Assembly: GCA_026395095.1 (NCBI GenBank)
Contig: JAPLZI010000046.1
Coordinates: 12,829 to 18,264 of the forward strand
Source: Candidatus Tayloriibacteriota bacterium
GTDB taxonomy: Bacteria; Patescibacteriota; Minisyncoccia; Phycocordibacterales; PALSA-1337
DNA length: 5,436 bases
Reading direction: 5' to 3'
Shown piece after piece: positions 3,260 to 5,436 of this stretch. A model generated the notes under the pieces. The model saw only the letters and a program-made list of their open reading frames with translations. It did not search any database and was not told the origin of the DNA. The stretch's first letter is position 1, and the number at the start of each line of letters is the position of its first letter. Both the position numbers and the translations under genes were made by a program.

Positions 3260-5059
3260 ATGCAAATCAGAAACATTGCAATCATAGCCCACGTCGACCA
3301 CGGCAAGACCACTCTTACCGACGCCATCATGACCCAGTGCGGACACGGCGACGACGGCTCCATGGACTCCAACGCGCTCGAACAGGAGCGCGGCATTACG
3401 ATTTACGCCAAGAATACATCCATCACCTACAAAGGCACGAAGATCAACATCGTCGATACTCCTGGTCACGCTGACTTCGGTTCAGAGGTAGAACGAGTTT
3501 TGCGTTCTATCGACGCGGTTCTCCTCGTCGTCGACGCCCAAGAAGGTCCTATGCCCCAGACACGCTTCGTTCTCAAGAAATCTCTCGAGCTCGGACTGCT
3601 TCCTATCGTCGTTATTAATAAGATAGACAAGCCAGCCGCCAATCCCGCTCGCGTACACGACGAAGTTCTTGAGCTTTTTATCGAGCTCGGTGCCCATGAT
3701 TCACAGATCGACTTCCCTACTATATATGCTATTGGTCGCCAGGGTGTCGCCAAGAAGGCCTTAAGTGATGATTCAAAGGATCTGACCCCGCTTCTTGATT
3801 GCATCATCGAACACGTACCTCCAGCGAACAAGAGCAAGGATGCCCCGCTTACCGCCCAAGTTTTCAATCTTAGTTATGACAACTTCCTCGGCCGTCTAGC
3901 CGTCGCCCGTATTTACGAGGGAACCATCAAAGATGCCCAGAATGTCTGGGTGAAAGATGTTAACGGTAAATCATTCACTGGAAAGATAACCAAACTTTTT
4001 ACATTTGATGGCAAGAAGAAGCTAGAGGTCAGTGAAGCCGAATCCGGCGATATCATTACGATCGCTGGTATTCCAGATATCTACATTGGAGAAACGGTAG
4101 TCGACAATGAAGCTACCACGCCAATGCCAGCTATTCAGGTGGATGAGCCGACGATTTCACTTCAATTCCTCGTCAACAACTCGCCCTTTGCCGGCCGTGA
4201 AGGAACATTTGTCACAGGCCGCCAGATCCGCGAGCGCCTCGAACGCGAACTTGAGACAAATGTCGGGCTTAAGGTTGATTTTACTTCAAATGATTACATG
4301 ACTGTTTACGGTCGCGGCGAGCTTCACATCGGTATCCTGCTCGAAAATATGCGCCGTGAAGGCTATGAACTGCAGATTTCCCAGCCAAAAGTCATCATCA
4401 AGGAAGAGACTGACGCGGCCGGTCATGTGACTACGCTCGAACCATTCGAGGAAGTCATCATCGATACCCCACAGGAAACTTCCGGCATCATTATCGAAAC
4501 TCTTGGTAAGCGCAAAGGTGTTATGACAAACATGATTACGCATGGTAATCAGGTCCGTATGATATTCGAAATACCGACCCGTGGTCTTCTGGGCTACCGA
4601 AACGTTTTTATGATTGATACAAAAGGCGAGGGCATCATGTCTTCGCGTGTCATAGGATTCAAACCGTTTGCCGGCGAGATCGAGAAACGCGAGACTGGCT
4701 CGATGACTTCTATGGCGACCGGCAGGACTTATGGCTTTTCCCTATGGAATCTTCAGGACCGCGGACGCATGTTCATAGGTCCGGCTGTTGAAGTCTATGA
4801 AGGTATGGTCGTTGGCGATACATCAAAAGGCGAAGATATGGATGTAAATCCTTGCAAAGCCAAAGCGATGAGCAATATGCGCTCTTCAGGCAAGGACGAG
4901 GCTCTGACACTCGTGCCTCACTACGAACTCTCCATCGAACGCGGCCTTGAGCTCATGCGCGATGATGAGTATCTCGAAATCACCCCAGTTAGCATACGTT
5001 TACGCAAGAAATTCCTGACCGAACTAGATCGCGCCCGCGCCCGCCGCAAGGATTTGTAA
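3260..5059 (+). CDS. typA: Ribosome-associated translational GTPase TypA/BipA
   Basis: 599-residue translation-factor GTPase that binds the ribosome near the EF-G site and supports ribosome assembly and stress growth. The G domain shows G1 AHVDHGKT (10-17), G2 ERGIT (43-47), G3 DTPGH (66-70) and G4 NKID (120-123). The G5 position reads YAIGRQG (156-162) where most TypA have an SA-type motif. A beta-barrel domain follows, then the EF-G-like region with GRGELHIGILLENMRREGYE (about 350-370), and a basic C-terminus. Length matches the family (about 600-615). An in-frame TTG at 3224 would add 12 residues, but the conserved TypA N-terminus begins at the ATG at 3260 (MQIRNIAIIAHVDHGK), so I chose that. 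No Shine-Dalgarno is visible. Codon use is richer in GC than in the island to its left, as expected of a core gene. hisS follows after 32 bases. Confidence 0.97.
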   Translation: MQIRNIAIIAHVDHGKTTLTDAIMTQCGHGDDGSMDSNALEQERGITIYAKNTSITYKGTKINIVDTPGHADFGSEVERVLRSIDAVLLVVDAQEGPMPQTRFVLKKSLELGLLPIVVINKIDKPAANPARVHDEVLELFIELGAHDSQIDFPTIYAIGRQGVAKKALSDDSKDLTPLLDCIIEHVPPANKSKDAPLTAQVFNLSYDNFLGRLAVARIYEGTIKDAQNVWVKDVNGKSFTGKITKLFTFDGKKKLEVSEAESGDIITIAGIPDIYIGETVVDNEATTPMPAIQVDEPTISLQFLVNNSPFAGREGTFVTGRQIRERLERELETNVGLKVDFTSNDYMTVYGRGELHIGILLENMRREGYELQISQPKVIIKEETDAAGHVTTLEPFEEVIIDTPQETSGIIIETLGKRKGVMTNMITHGNQVRMIFEIPTRGLLGYRNVFMIDTKGEGIMSSRVIGFKPFAGEIEKRETGSMTSMATGRTYGFSLWNLQDRGRMFIGPAVEVYEGMVVGDTSKGEDMDVNPCKAKAMSNMRSSGKDEALTLVPHYELSIERGLELMRDDEYLEITPVSIRLRKKFLTELDRARARRKDL

Positions 5060-5082
5060 ATACATAGTTGCCTTGATATGAT
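5054..5082 (+). promoter_or_regulatory. Promoter of hisS, overlapping the typA stop codon
   Basis: TTGTAA (5054-5059, including the typA TAA stop), a 17-base spacer ending in TGA, then TATGAT (5077-5082), which makes an extended -10. The ATG of hisS begins 10 bases after the -10, so the leader would be only two or three bases long. There is no Shine-Dalgarno. Confidence 0.55.
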
Positions 5083-5091
5083 TACAACATC

Positions 5092-5436
5092 ATGTCAGAC
5101 AAGCCTCAAAAATTATCAACTGATGCCTACAAGGGCGTTCGCGACTTCTTCCCTGATGATATGGCCGTTCAGAACGCCATATTCGATATTTGGCGGAAAA
5201 CTGCCGAAAAGTTCAGCTACGAGGAATACAATGCCTCAGTTTTGGAGCCAGCTGACCTATATCGTGCCAAGACCGGCGAGGAGATCGTAAATGAGCAAAC
5301 CTACACTTTTATAGATCGCGGCGACCGCGAGGTTACCCTCCGGCCGGAAATGACGCCTACAGTCGCGCGTATGGTAGCGGCTCGAAAACGCGAACTAACC
5401 TTCCCTTTGCGCTGGTTCTCTATTCCGAATATTTTC
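5092..5436 (+). CDS. hisS: Histidyl-tRNA synthetase, N-terminal 115 codons, cut by window end
   Basis: Class II aminoacyl-tRNA synthetase that charges tRNA-His with histidine in the cytoplasm. The visible part contains GVRDFFPDD (15-23), the usual opening G-x-x-D-x-x-P motif, then LEPADLY (51-57), TGEEIVNEQTYTF (61-73) and TLRPEMTPTVARM (82-94), which belongs to the class II motif 2 region. It stops at WFSIPNIF, just where the conserved R-Y-E loop should follow. The TPTVARM form of this strand, rather than the TAPVVRA form of many bacteria, resembles sequences I associate with archaeal-like or CPR enzymes; this is an impression. The ATG at 5092 is the first usable start after typA and gives the expected N-terminus. 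The gene is probably transcribed both by read-through from typA and from its own promoter. Confidence 0.95.
   Translation, partial: MSDKPQKLSTDAYKGVRDFFPDDMAVQNAIFDIWRKTAEKFSYEEYNASVLEPADLYRAKTGEEIVNEQTYTFIDRGDREVTLRPEMTPTVARMVAARKRELTFPLRWFSIPNIF

Noticed and set aside
3466..3867. Antisense frames of 133 and 71 codons inside typA
   Set aside because: They are mirror images of the conserved GTPase domain, common opposite GC-richer genes, with no start signals.

Overview
The window looks like a piece of a small-genome bacterium, most likely a member of the Candidate Phyla Radiation (Patescibacteria). The case rests on four things. The motor ATPase is short and lacks the usual N-terminal domain. 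There is a lone membrane-anchored substrate-binding protein with no permease genes. No gene has a recognisable Shine-Dalgarno sequence, and several starts lie about 7 bases after a -10 box. The reading frames use the standard code, with TGA as stop only. The phylum is an inference; no marker phylogeny can be run here.

Layout. Bases 1-960 (minus strand) hold most of a type IV pilus/type II secretion ATPase that runs off the left edge. Bases 983-3128 form a visibly AT-richer island built around three copies of an 88-bp element. Each copy is exactly eight tandem 11-bp units related to GTTCAAATTTT. Copy 1 (983-1070) separates the ATPase from a rightward substrate-binding protein gene (1111-2190). 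Copy 2 (2444-2531) separates a leftward tRNA-like RNA (about 2421-2205) from a rightward compact small RNA (about 2586-2669). Copy 3 (3041-3128) separates a leftward small protein with a possible BECR-type nuclease fold (3019-2654) from the leader of typA. Bases 3260-5059 encode the GTPase TypA/BipA, and 5092-5436 hold the start of hisS, cut off by the right edge.

The most striking signal is the 88-bp element. On its left side all three copies have an extended -10 box (TGN-TANNNT) at nearly the same distance from the array edge and without a -35 box. On its right side each is followed by a -35/-10 promoter. In five of the six directions the predicted transcript begins exactly at a start codon or at the first base of a structured RNA. 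This suggests a shared bidirectional control element serving a secretion/pilus ATPase, an extracellular-facing binding protein, a possible nuclease and two non-coding RNAs. The 11-bp period would put successive sites on almost the same face of the helix, as expected for a multimeric DNA-binding protein. The regulator is not in the window.

The typA-hisS part is ordinary housekeeping DNA with higher GC content, and hisS appears to have its own promoter overlapping the end of typA.
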